Below are positions 1-8,462 of a stretch of DNA of 64,000 nucleotides, one piece after another. Position numbers and translations under genes: made by a program. Positions within the stretch are counted from its first letter, which is position 1, and every line of letters starts with the position of its first letter. The notes beneath the pieces are model-generated. The model searched no databases. It was given only the letters and a program-made list of their open reading frames with translations, and was not told the origin of the DNA. Source of the stretch: an uncultured Lachnospiraceae bacterium (GTDB lineage: Bacteria > Bacillota > Clostridia > Lachnospirales > Lachnospiraceae); assembly GCA_944383765.1 (NCBI GenBank), contig CALWQT010000002.1, positions 176,179 through 240,178 on the forward strand, read 5' to 3'.

Positions 1-291
1 ATCCGGGCAAGAAACTTAAACTGCCTGATCGTGGCAGATGCCGGGCTGGGAACGATTAATTCCGTAGTCCTGACGGCAGAGTATATGAAATCCCGGGGAA
101 TAACCGTGAGGGGAATCATACTGAATCATTATGAAACAGGGAACAGGCTTCATGAAGATAATGCTTTTATGTGCAGGACATTGACAGGACTGGATGTGGT
201 GGCTTATGTGAAAGATGGAGACACCGATCTGGATATTCCGGTGGAGCGCCTGAAGGCTTTGTATGAAGAGAATGGAGGAAAGAAACCGTGA
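1..291 (+). CDS. bioD: Dethiobiotin synthetase, C-terminal part (cut by window edge)
   Basis: The reading frame is open from base 1, so the gene begins outside the window. About 96 residues are visible. They include the GLGTINSVVLTAEYM segment and the ILNHYE strand typical of the C-terminal half of BioD, the ATP-dependent carboxylase that closes the ureido ring of dethiobiotin in biotin synthesis. The P-loop half is missing. The stop codon overlaps the GTG start of bioA by four bases (GTGA), so the two are translationally coupled. The identification rests on this partial sequence plus the bioA neighbour. Confidence 0.85.
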   Translation: MRARNLNCLIVADAGLGTINSVVLTAEYMKSRGITVRGIILNHYETGNRLHEDNAFMCRTLTGLDVVAYVKDGDTDLDIPVERLKALYEENGGKKP

Positions 292-1502
292 TCTGGTATC
301 CATATGAACAGATGAAAACCATGAAAGAACCGTATTCTATTATAGATGCGGAAGGGGTGTACCTTTATACAGAAGATCAGAAGCTGATCGATTCCATATC
401 TTCCTGGTGGAGCGTGATCCACGGCTATAAGCATCCGGAACTGAATGAGGCGGTGGAAAATCAGCTGAAACAGTTTTCCCATGTGATGCTGGGAGGACTT
501 ACCCATGAACCGGTACGTAGGCTGTCAGATAAGCTGGAACAGTGGCTCCCAGGAGATCTGGATTACTGCTTTTTTTCCGATTCCGGAAGTGTTGCCGTAG
601 AGGTAGCATTAAAAATGGCTTTGCAGTATTATATGAATAGAGAGGAAACAGACCGTACCATGGTGCTGGCGCTGGAGCATGGATATCACGGAGACACGTT
701 TAAGACCATGGAAGTAGGAGATGATGAAGACTATCATTTTGTGCTGAAGGCATATGGAGCCAGCAGGAATGTGATACATATTCCTACCACAATAGAGGCT
801 TTGGAACAGGCATTTTCCAGGTATCATAAAAAGCTGAACAGTATGTTAGTGGAACCTTTGCTTCAGGGTGCAGGGGGGATGCGGATGTATGACAGTTCTT
901 TTCTGAAACGGGCCAGGGAGCTTTGTGACCGGTATGGCGTACTCCTTATTTTTGATGAAGTGGCTACCGGATTTGGACGTACCGGAAACCGGTTTGTTGC
1001 GGACCTGGTATTGCCGGATATCCTGGTTCTGGGAAAAGCCCTGACCGGCGGATATATGGGACATGCAGTAACTGTTGCCAATCATAAAGTGTATGAAGGA
1101 TTTTATGATGACGATCCGGCTCACGCCCTGATGCATGGTCCTACCTTTATGGGAAATCCACTGGCCTGCAGCGTGACGTTAAAATCCATTGAATTGTTTG
1201 AGAAACAGGACTATATGTCAAAAATTCAGAAGATTGCAGAGCTCACCAGACGGGAGATGGCAGATTTTTCCCATCCGGCAGTGAAAGAGGTGCGTATGAT
1301 GGGGGCTTGTATCTGCATAGAAGTGTATGACCCGGAAACATTAAAGGGCTATCAGCAGTTTGCCTATGAACGGGGCGTGTTCAGCCGTCCTTTCTTACGT
1401 TATCTGTATGCCATGGTGCCTTATGTGATAGAAGAGGCAGAACTGGTAAAAGTTCTGAATACCATGAAAGAATGGTTTGATCAAAGGAGCGGAAAAAAAT
1501 GA
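288..1502 (+). CDS. bioA: Adenosylmethionine-8-amino-7-oxononanoate aminotransferase
   Basis: This 404-residue class III PLP-dependent aminotransferase converts KAPA to DAPA, the step just before dethiobiotin synthetase. It begins WYPYEQMKTM, a good match to the BioA N-terminus, and carries the SSWWSVIHGYKHPELN substrate-side segment, the FDEVATGFGRTG motif with the PLP-contacting Asp, and LGKALTGGYM with the probable Schiff-base lysine at residue 250. The GTG start at 288 overlaps bioD. The stop overlaps the ATG of sbcD (ATGA), so a biotin operon runs directly into a DNA repair pair. Biotin-operon placement supports the assignment over other class III aminotransferases. Confidence 0.93.
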   Translation: MIWYPYEQMKTMKEPYSIIDAEGVYLYTEDQKLIDSISSWWSVIHGYKHPELNEAVENQLKQFSHVMLGGLTHEPVRRLSDKLEQWLPGDLDYCFFSDSGSVAVEVALKMALQYYMNREETDRTMVLALEHGYHGDTFKTMEVGDDEDYHFVLKAYGASRNVIHIPTTIEALEQAFSRYHKKLNSMLVEPLLQGAGGMRMYDSSFLKRARELCDRYGVLLIFDEVATGFGRTGNRFVADLVLPDILVLGKALTGGYMGHAVTVANHKVYEGFYDDDPAHALMHGPTFMGNPLACSVTLKSIELFEKQDYMSKIQKIAELTRREMADFSHPAVKEVRMMGACICIEVYDPETLKGYQQFAYERGVFSRPFLRYLYAMVPYVIEEAELVKVLNTMKEWFDQRSGKK

Positions 1503-2650
1503 AATTTTTCCATTTATCGGATTTACATATTGGGTTTAAGTTGTGGAATCAGGACCTTTCGGAAGATCAGTCCTATATATTTGACCAGGTTATCCGGGCT
1601 GCCGGAAAGGAAAAACCGGATGCGGTGGTGATAGCCGGAGATATTTATGACAAGGCAGTGCCGTCGGCAGAATCCGTGGAGATGTTTGACCAGTTTATAT
1701 CCGGTCTGACGGAAGCATCCCCGGATACGGAAATCATGATGATCAGCGGCAACCATGACAGTCCATCCCGGCTGAATGTGTACCGGAGCGTGCTGGAACG
1801 GCAGAAAATCCATATGATCGGGACACCGCCCCGTCTTCCCGGTGAGAAGATAGAAAGAGTGACCCTTCAGGACCAGTATGGAGAAGTGGATTTTTATCTG
1901 CTGCCGTTTGTAAAGCCGTCTATGGTGAAAGTGATTGTGGGTACCGATGAGAATGGGAACAATTTGTCCTATAGCGATACGGTACACAGGCTGATAGAGA
2001 GGGAACAGATTGACGGTTTCAGGCGGAATGTGCTGGTAAGCCACCAGTTTTATATTCCGCCGGGAGGAGATTCCAGTGATGTGGAACGTATGGATTCCGA
2101 GGTGGTAACGGTGGGAAATATCGACTCTGTCCAGGGGGATATCCTGCAGCAGTTTGATTACGGGGCTTTGGGGCATATTCACAAACCCATGAAGGTGGGG
2201 GGCGAATGTTTCCGGTACTGCGGAACTCCTTTGGCTTGTTCGGTCAGCGAAGCAGGGCAGGAAAAAGGGATTCTCATGGTAGAGATGGGAGAAAAAGGAA
2301 ATGTGGGAATTTCTGTAATCCCGCTGGTGCCTCTGCGCCAGGTGAAGGTGGTCAAAGGCAGCCTGGAAGAAGTGCTGGCTCAGGCTTGTGATGATTATGT
2401 TACCGTGATCCTGACAGACCAGATTGACCTGGATGTGATCGATACATCAGACAGAATCCGCCACAGTTTTCCCCATTTGCTGGAGATACGCCGGGAAATT
2501 CTGAGAAAAGCAGAATATGAGCAGGCATACCGGATGGAGGCGGAAACCAGCCCCTTTGAGTTGTGCTGTTCTTTCCTGGGAGACCTGGATAACAGGGAAC
2601 AGGAAATTCTCCGTGATGTGATCAATACGGTACAGGAGGTGAAGGAATGA
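1499..2650 (+). CDS. sbcD: Exonuclease subunit SbcD (Mre11-type nuclease)
   Basis: This is a 383-residue calcineurin-like phosphoesterase. It carries the ordered metal-binding motifs DLHIG (residues 8-12), AGDIYD, SGNHDS, VSHQF and GHIH. With SbcC it forms the bacterial Mre11-Rad50 complex, which trims hairpins and protein-blocked DNA ends in the cytoplasm. Length and motif order fit full-length SbcD. It overlaps bioA upstream and sbcC downstream by four bases each, so the three genes are coupled. Confidence 0.95.
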   Translation: MKFFHLSDLHIGFKLWNQDLSEDQSYIFDQVIRAAGKEKPDAVVIAGDIYDKAVPSAESVEMFDQFISGLTEASPDTEIMMISGNHDSPSRLNVYRSVLERQKIHMIGTPPRLPGEKIERVTLQDQYGEVDFYLLPFVKPSMVKVIVGTDENGNNLSYSDTVHRLIEREQIDGFRRNVLVSHQFYIPPGGDSSDVERMDSEVVTVGNIDSVQGDILQQFDYGALGHIHKPMKVGGECFRYCGTPLACSVSEAGQEKGILMVEMGEKGNVGISVIPLVPLRQVKVVKGSLEEVLAQACDDYVTVILTDQIDLDVIDTSDRIRHSFPHLLEIRREILRKAEYEQAYRMEAETSPFELCCSFLGDLDNREQEILRDVINTVQEVKE

Positions 2651-5600
2651 GACCGGTTCAGCTTACGTTACAGGCATTTGGTTCTTATGGAACGAAAACC
2701 GTGATCGATTTTACAAGGCCAAACCAGAATTTATTTCTGGTGACCGGGGCTACAGGTTCCGGAAAAACCACGATCTTTGATGGGATCGTATTTGCCCTGT
2801 ATGGAGAAGCCAGTTCCGGCAGCAACCGGAAGGACGGCACGGAACTCCAGAGCCAGTATGTGGATTATGGGGTGAAACCGTATGTGGAACTGGTCTTTTC
2901 CGAGTACAGCGGCGGGGAGGAGAAAATTTATACGGTCCAGAGGGTCCCCAGGCATATCCGGCTGTTGAAAAAAGGTTCCGGAACGAAAGAAGAAAGGGAA
3001 AGCGTGTCCTTGACCATGCCGGACGGTATGGAATATTCCCAGAACCAGAAAGAAACAGATAAAAAACTGGAAGAGATCGTAGGGCTGACGAAAAGTCAGT
3101 TTATGCAGATTGCCATGATTGCCCAGGGAGAATTTATGGAGCTTTTGCGGGCAGATTCCAACAGAAAAAAGGAAATTTTCCGGAAATTATTCCACACAGA
3201 GCGTTATCAGAAGATTGTGGAAACACTGAAAGACCGCAGAGATACCAGACAGGCGGAAATGATGGATATCCACCGGGCATGTCAGGGGGAAGTCAGCCGT
3301 ATTTTGATTCCGGAAACTTATGAAAACGGAGAAAAACTGGCGGAGTTAAAGCAGAGGATAACCGTTTCGGACAGGCTGAATGTGGCAGATATGGACCTTC
3401 TGATGGAGGAACTGGAACAGATAGGCCAGATCATAGGTGAACAGATGGAAAAAGAGCAGGAAGCTTATGAGCGGGCAATGAGGATACGGGATCAGAAAAG
3501 AGATGCCTGCCACAGCGCTCAGGTCCTTCTGGACAGTTACCACCAGTTGGAAGAGGCAGAACGGGAACTGGAAACGTGCAGGGAAGAAGAAACAGAGATC
3601 GGGGAAGCTCATCGCCTGATGGTGGGAATCCAGGCGGCTTATGAGGTTCAGGCAGCTTATGAGAGATTTTCAGATGCAGACAAAAGGGTGGCAGATGGAG
3701 AAAAGAGCCTGAACATCCAGCAGGATTGTCTGCCAGGACTGGAAGAAAGAGAGAAAAAGGCCAGGCAGGCGGCTGATGATGCCAGGGCGGAGCGGGAACT
3801 CCAAATAGAGCGTTTCACAAAGATTTCGGAGAAAGTGAGAAAAAATCTGGAGATTGCAAAAAAAATCCGGGATGGGGAGCAGACTCTGGAGAGCAGGAAG
3901 AACCTGGTGGTGTCCGCAGAGAAGGCGGTCCGGGAGAGCAGGAAAGCTCTGGAAGACTTTGAAATCCAGGAGGCCGGATGGCAGAAACAGGTGAGAGAAC
4001 TGGCTGAGGCAGAAGCCAGATATATACAATGGGAAAGCAGAAACAGGGAAGCGGACAGTGTGGAAGAAGAGGTTTCTTCTGCGGCAGGATTACAGGCAGA
4101 CGTGGAAAATCAGAGAAGTCAGGCTGAGAGAGCAGGAATAGAATATGTCAGGGCCAGGGAGGCTTTTGAGAAGGCGAACCGGGAATTTCTGGAGAAGCAA
4201 AATGCTTTTTTTGATGCACAGGCAGGATTTCTGGCCAGAGAAAAACTGGTACCGGGAGAACCCTGCCCGGTCTGCGGTTCCAGGGAACATCCCAGTCCCT
4301 GCAGGTTATCGGAGGAACACAGGGAACTGACCAGGGAGCGGATCGATGAGCTTTCGGCCGCAGCGGCAAACTGTCAAAAAGAGCAGACAAAAAAGTCAGC
4401 GGAAGCAGGGGCCGCAGCCAGACTTCTGAAGGAAAAGGAAGAACAGTTTGCCCAGGCCGCAGCCAGACTCCGGGAGCGGATAGAAAAAAATCTTTCCGGG
4501 ATTCCAGATCCTTTTAGTATTCACCAGGCAGAACAGATGGTGGAAGAGTGGAAAGAAAAGCTGAAGGAAGAGAAAAGAGAACTCCGGCATGACAGGGAAC
4601 TGTTCCAAAAAGTGAAATCAGCTCTGGAACAGGCGGATGGAGAAAAACAGCGTTTGAAAGATCAGGCGGACAGGAAAGCGGGGCAGCTATCGGATGCCAG
4701 GACAGCGTTTGCGGCAGCAGAAGAAGCTTTGAGAGGACTGCAGGAGCAGCGGGATTATACCAATGAGGAAGAAGCCAGGGCAGTGCTTCAGGAGGCAGAG
4801 AAAGAAAAAGAAAAAAAAGAGGAAGCTTACCGGAAAGCGGACAGACAGTTCCAGGAAGCAAAATCAGAACTGGAACAGGCCAGAACCCTGATCTGGAAGT
4901 TTCAGGAAGAACTTCCGGGACAGCGGGAGATAAAAGAACAGAGAGGCGCTGTTTACCAGGTTGTAATGGAAAAACATTCCCTGCCAGAATACCAGTGGCA
5001 GGATATGGTGAACAATCATACGAAGGAAGAAGCGGTATCTCTGTCGGAGAAGATCAATCGCCATAAAGTAAGGGAGGCAGCTGCCAGAGGAGCCTGGAAT
5101 ACGGCAAAACAGGCCATTGGGGACAGAGAAAAGCCAGTCCTGGAAGAGGTGAAGGCAGCCAGTGACCAGGCGGAGTCATCTCTGAAAGAGTCCCAGGGAC
5201 GTCTGGAGGCTCTCAGGGAAGTGTATCGTTCCAATGAAGCTGTATACAGAGCTCTTTCGCCGAAACTGGAAGAACGCAGACAGCTGATGGAAGAGTTTTC
5301 CAGAGTGGACAGCCTGTATCACCGGTTATCCGGGAAGATCACAGGGGCAAGGATGGACATAGAGACTTTTGTTCAGAGATATTATATGCAGAGAGTGCTG
5401 TATGGAGCCAATATCAGGTTCCGGGATATGTCGGCAGGACAGTATGAACTGCGGATGACCGAAGAAGCCCAAGCAGGAGAAGGAAAGAACAGGGGGCTGG
5501 ATCTGATGGTCTATTCCATGGTTACAGGGAAGGAGAGAGAAGTGCGTACCCTGTCAGGCGGGGAATCTTTTATGGCTGCTTTATCCCTTGCCCTGGGCAT

Positions 5601-5844
5601 GGCGGACCAGATCCAGGAACATTCCGCAGCTGTGAATCTGGATATTATGTTTATTGACGAAGGCTTTGGTTCTTTAGATGACCATTCCAGAAATCAGGCA
5701 GTGAAAGTGCTTAGGCAGATGGCAGGAGGTACGAAGCTGATCGGGATCATTTCTCATGTATCGGAACTGAAACAGGAGATTGAAAATCAGCTGCAGGTGA
5801 GCAAAGATGAAACAGGAAGCCACGTTTGCTGGCAGATCAGCTGA
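2647..5844 (+). CDS. sbcC: Exonuclease subunit SbcC (Rad50-type ATPase)
   Basis: This 1065-residue SMC-like ATPase has an N-terminal Walker A (GATGSGKTTIFDG, about residue 35), two long charged coiled-coil arms, and a central zinc-hook CPVC near residues 540-543. At the C-terminus are the ABC signature (TLSGGES) and Walker B (IMFIDEGFGSLD). It powers and gates the SbcD nuclease. The coiled-coil region is rich in Glu, Lys and Ala and produces long spurious frames on the other strand. A potential terminator was not seen before the hydrogenase promoter at 5867. Confidence 0.95.
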   Translation: MRPVQLTLQAFGSYGTKTVIDFTRPNQNLFLVTGATGSGKTTIFDGIVFALYGEASSGSNRKDGTELQSQYVDYGVKPYVELVFSEYSGGEEKIYTVQRVPRHIRLLKKGSGTKEERESVSLTMPDGMEYSQNQKETDKKLEEIVGLTKSQFMQIAMIAQGEFMELLRADSNRKKEIFRKLFHTERYQKIVETLKDRRDTRQAEMMDIHRACQGEVSRILIPETYENGEKLAELKQRITVSDRLNVADMDLLMEELEQIGQIIGEQMEKEQEAYERAMRIRDQKRDACHSAQVLLDSYHQLEEAERELETCREEETEIGEAHRLMVGIQAAYEVQAAYERFSDADKRVADGEKSLNIQQDCLPGLEEREKKARQAADDARAERELQIERFTKISEKVRKNLEIAKKIRDGEQTLESRKNLVVSAEKAVRESRKALEDFEIQEAGWQKQVRELAEAEARYIQWESRNREADSVEEEVSSAAGLQADVENQRSQAERAGIEYVRAREAFEKANREFLEKQNAFFDAQAGFLAREKLVPGEPCPVCGSREHPSPCRLSEEHRELTRERIDELSAAAANCQKEQTKKSAEAGAAARLLKEKEEQFAQAAARLRERIEKNLSGIPDPFSIHQAEQMVEEWKEKLKEEKRELRHDRELFQKVKSALEQADGEKQRLKDQADRKAGQLSDARTAFAAAEEALRGLQEQRDYTNEEEARAVLQEAEKEKEKKEEAYRKADRQFQEAKSELEQARTLIWKFQEELPGQREIKEQRGAVYQVVMEKHSLPEYQWQDMVNNHTKEEAVSLSEKINRHKVREAAARGAWNTAKQAIGDREKPVLEEVKAASDQAESSLKESQGRLEALREVYRSNEAVYRALSPKLEERRQLMEEFSRVDSLYHRLSGKITGARMDIETFVQRYYMQRVLYGANIRFRDMSAGQYELRMTEEAQAGEGKNRGLDLMVYSMVTGKEREVRTLSGGESFMAALSLALGMADQIQEHSAAVNLDIMFIDEGFGSLDDHSRNQAVKVLRQMAGGTKLIGIISHVSELKQEIENQLQVSKDETGSHVCWQIS

Positions 5845-5866
5845 GATAAAAATTTGATAAGGGAAC

Positions 5867-5895
5867 TTGACAGGAAAACAGATATCCGTTATTAT
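5867..5895 (+). promoter_or_regulatory. Sigma-A-type promoter of the hydrogenase gene
   Basis: TTGACA (5867-5872) is followed after exactly 17 bases by TATTAT (5890-5895). This is a near-consensus housekeeping promoter 65 bases before the hydrogenase start. No operator-like dyad is obvious next to it. Confidence 0.75.
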
Positions 5896-5960
5896 GAAAT
5901 AATAACAATTACTAATATTATATTTCTTACTAATGAGGGGTAAGAGGAAGAGAGGAAACT

Positions 5961-7334
5961 ATGAGCAGACATATGGATCTGAGTGTCCGGGTTCCCATTG
6001 AGCAGGATAATCCTTCCATTATCAGAGAGGAAGAACTGTGTATCAAATGTGGAATGTGCCGGAATGTATGCCAGGAAAAAATCGGAGTACATGGAACATA
6101 CACACTGGAGGAAACAGGAGACAGAGCAATCTGTATCCATTGCGGTCAATGTGCGAATGTATGTCCGGTAAACAGCATTCATGAACGCTATGAGTATGGG
6201 AACGTGCGGGAAGCAATTCAGGATCCGGAAAAAGTGGTGATCGTTTCCACCTCACCGTCGGTGAGAGCGGCTTTGGGCGAAGCCTTTGGCATGCCGGAAG
6301 GAAGTTTTGTAGAAGGAAAAATGGTAGCCCTGCTGAGAAAACTGGGATTTGACTATGTACTGGATACGAATTTTGCAGCAGACCTTACGATCATGGAAGA
6401 GGCAGCAGAATTGATCGAAAGGCTGAAAGCAGGAGAAAGACTGCCTCAGTTCACCAGCTGCTGCCCTGCATGGGTAGAATACGTGGAAACTTATTATCCG
6501 GAACTGATGGGACACCTGTCTACAGCCAAAAGCCCTATATCCATGCAGGGACCGACTATTAAAACTTATTTTGCCGGACAGAAAGAGATCAGACCGGAAA
6601 CCATAGTCAATGTGGCTCTTACTCCCTGTACAGCCAAGAAGTATGAGATACGGCGGGAGGAACTTCACGGAGCTGCCGATTATCTGCAGAATCCGGAGAT
6701 TCGTGACATGGACTATGTGATCACCACCAGAGAACTGGCAAAGTGGGCGAAAGAAGAGGGAATTGGTTTCGCTGCTCTGGAAGATGGGAATTATGACGAT
6801 CTGATGTCAGAAGCATCCGGAGGAGGCGTGCTGTTCGGAAACAGCGGCGGTGTTATGGAAGCGGCATTGAGGACTGCTTATTATATGCTTACCGGAGAAA
6901 ATCCGCCGGCTGATCTTTTGGAGTATGAACCGGTACGGGGCACGGAAGGAGTAAAAACAGGTACGGTTACCATAGGGGAACAGACGCTGAAGGTGGCTGC
7001 TGTTTATGGGACTGCCAATGCCAAGAAACTGATAGAATCCTGGAAACAGGGAGATGTCCATTATGATTTTATAGAAGTGATGACATGTCCGTGCGGTTGC
7101 ATCGGAGGAGGCGGACAGCCAAAAGAATATCTGATGATGTCAGGAACCCTGCATGAAAACCGGATGAAGGCATTGTACCGGAAAGAATCAGGGACCAAAC
7201 TGAGATCCAGTTATGAAAATCCGGAAATCATAGAACTTTATCAGAAATTTTACGGAGCTCCTCTTCATGAATTATCAGAAAAAATGCTCCATACCCATTA
7301 TAGAGACAGAAGCGGAGATCTGGGGAAAAAATAA
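5961..7334 (+). CDS. [FeFe] hydrogenase, short two-ferredoxin-cluster form
   Basis: The 457-residue protein has an N-terminal 2[4Fe-4S] domain (Cys 27/30/33/37 and 58/61/64/68) and then the H-cluster domain. Motif L1 is TSCCPAW (165-171), L2 is TPCTAKKYE with Cys223, and L3 is EVMTCPCGCIGGG with ligands Cys376 and Cys380. It reduces protons or oxidises H2 with ferredoxin-type partners. The usual Met of L2 (MPCTAKK) is Thr221, and L3 has an extra Cys378 where prototypical enzymes have Gly. Such changes are known in the group B (CpII-like) branch and point to altered catalytic bias. That subgroup call is inference. No maturase or bifurcating subunit lies nearby. Confidence 0.9.
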   Translation: MSRHMDLSVRVPIEQDNPSIIREEELCIKCGMCRNVCQEKIGVHGTYTLEETGDRAICIHCGQCANVCPVNSIHERYEYGNVREAIQDPEKVVIVSTSPSVRAALGEAFGMPEGSFVEGKMVALLRKLGFDYVLDTNFAADLTIMEEAAELIERLKAGERLPQFTSCCPAWVEYVETYYPELMGHLSTAKSPISMQGPTIKTYFAGQKEIRPETIVNVALTPCTAKKYEIRREELHGAADYLQNPEIRDMDYVITTRELAKWAKEEGIGFAALEDGNYDDLMSEASGGGVLFGNSGGVMEAALRTAYYMLTGENPPADLLEYEPVRGTEGVKTGTVTIGEQTLKVAAVYGTANAKKLIESWKQGDVHYDFIEVMTCPCGCIGGGGQPKEYLMMSGTLHENRMKALYRKESGTKLRSSYENPEIIELYQKFYGAPLHELSEKMLHTHYRDRSGDLGKK

Positions 7335-7378
7335 AAAAACATAGAGCCGGACAGAAGACCGGGAGGGGGTGACGGGAA

Positions 7379-7945
7379 ATGAAGGAACCCTATGAGATCC
7401 AGATCATAAGGAGCGGCCGGAAGACCATAGGAATCCAGATTACCTGGGATTTCCGTGTCATTGTCCGGGCACCGTACAAGGTAACCAGAACGCAGGTCAT
7501 GGAAATCCTCCGGGAACGGTCAGAGTGGATTGAAAAAAATCTGGAAAGAATGAGAAATCTGCAGATTCAGAGGGAGAGCGGCGGGGAAAAACTGACGGAA
7601 GCAAGGATACGGGATCTTTCCCGGGAGGCTTCCGTCAGGATTCCAGAACGGGTAGCCCATTATGCTTCGATCGTGGGAGTGACTTATGGAAAGATTACCA
7701 TCCGCCATCAGAAGACCAGATGGGGCAGCTGCAGTGGAACAGGTAATCTGAATTTTAACTGCCTGCTGATGCTGGTACCGGAGCAGGTGCTGGATTATGT
7801 GGTAGTCCATGAACTGTGCCACCGGAAAGAAATGAACCATTCCCCCAGGTTCTGGAAAGAAGTGGAAGCCATTTTCCCTGAGTACCGTGAGGCAAGGAAG
7901 TGGCTGAAAGACCATGGTGGCAGCCTGATCTGCCTGCTTCCATAA
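7379..7945 (+). CDS. YgjP-like (DUF45) metallopeptidase-fold protein
   Basis: This 188-residue protein has the zincin signature HELCH with a downstream His (H144, E145, H148, H154) and the KTRWGSCS segment of the YgjP/WLM-like DUF45 family. These are small cytoplasmic putative zinc peptidases of uncertain substrate. The start is preceded by a strong GGGAGGGGGTGA site. It lies 44 bases after the hydrogenase stop with no terminator between, so cotranscription is likely. A perfect AT-rich hairpin begins at its stop codon. Confidence 0.88.
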   Translation: MKEPYEIQIIRSGRKTIGIQITWDFRVIVRAPYKVTRTQVMEILRERSEWIEKNLERMRNLQIQRESGGEKLTEARIRDLSREASVRIPERVAHYASIVGVTYGKITIRHQKTRWGSCSGTGNLNFNCLLMLVPEQVLDYVVVHELCHRKEMNHSPRFWKEVEAIFPEYREARKWLKDHGGSLICLLP

Positions 7946-7977
7946 AAAGAAAAAAGTCCTTGACTTTTTTCTTTTTT
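7944..7977 (+). terminator. Terminator hairpin overlapping the bil promoter
   Basis: A perfect 15-bp stem (7944-7958 with 7962-7976) has a 3-base loop CTT and ends in a T run. It begins inside the stop codon of the YgjP-like gene. The right arm contains the -35 element of the next promoter (7960-7965), so termination of one unit and initiation of the next share the same bases. The low GC content makes its strength uncertain. Confidence 0.6.
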
Positions 7978-8001
7978 GGTATATACTTGATTAAGTCAAG
8001 T
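7960..8001 (+). promoter_or_regulatory. Promoter and MarR-type operator of the bil operon
   Basis: TTGACT (7960-7965) and TATACT (7982-7987) are 16 bases apart. An inverted repeat ACTTGA-N5-TCAAGT (7985-8001) overlaps the -10 and the start-point region. Repression by the MarR-type gene immediately downstream would block initiation directly. Autoregulation is inferred from position and symmetry. Confidence 0.65.
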
Positions 8002-8020
8002 AACAAAAAGAGGTGATCAT

Positions 8021-8440
8021 ATGGACAGGACGGGTTATCTGTCAGGATATGCGACATGGTTTTATAAGGATTTTGCCGCTTATACAGCTTCCAGGCTTCA
8101 GGAAGTGGGGCTTAATTTTGGCTTTTTGTATCAGATCTTATATGTGGGAAAACACCCGGATTGTTCTCAGGGAAAACTGAAAGAAGCGCTGAAGATGGAC
8201 TGGGGGTATTGCCAGAGGAGTGTGGAGAGGCTGGTAAAGGACGGTTTTTTGAAAAAAGAAAAAAGTGAGGGAGACCGGAACTGGCATTTAAGGCTGAGTG
8301 AAAAAGGAGAACAGGCATTTGAAATCAGCCGCCGGACCTTTGAAGAGTGGGATCAGAAAAAGCTGGCCGGGCTTTCTCTGGATGAGAAAGAAAGCCTGTT
8401 TGCCCTCCTTCGGAAAATAGGGTCGGCACCGCAAAGCTGA
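8021..8440 (+). CDS. bilQ: MarR-family regulator, BilQ-like
   Basis: This 139-residue winged-helix regulator shows the MarR-type layout: an N-terminal dimer helix, then a central HTH around CQRSVERLVKDGFLKKEKSEGDRNWHLRLSEKG in separate helix and wing segments. It is the first gene of a promoter-proximal trio followed by a short old-yellow-enzyme-family reductase and a flavodoxin-like protein. This is the bilQRS order described for bilirubin-reducing gut Clostridia. It probably represses its own operon through the dyad at 7985-8001. The effector is unknown. The family call is firm; the BilQ name follows from the context. Confidence 0.8.
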   Translation: MDRTGYLSGYATWFYKDFAAYTASRLQEVGLNFGFLYQILYVGKHPDCSQGKLKEALKMDWGYCQRSVERLVKDGFLKKEKSEGDRNWHLRLSEKGEQAFEISRRTFEEWDQKKLAGLSLDEKESLFALLRKIGSAPQS

Positions 8441-8462
8441 GCAGGGAAAGGAGAACCGATTC

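Noticed and set aside
1523..2182. 219-codon minus-strand frame inside sbcD
   Set aside because: It is the antisense of a well-conserved gene, with biased composition and no ribosome site.
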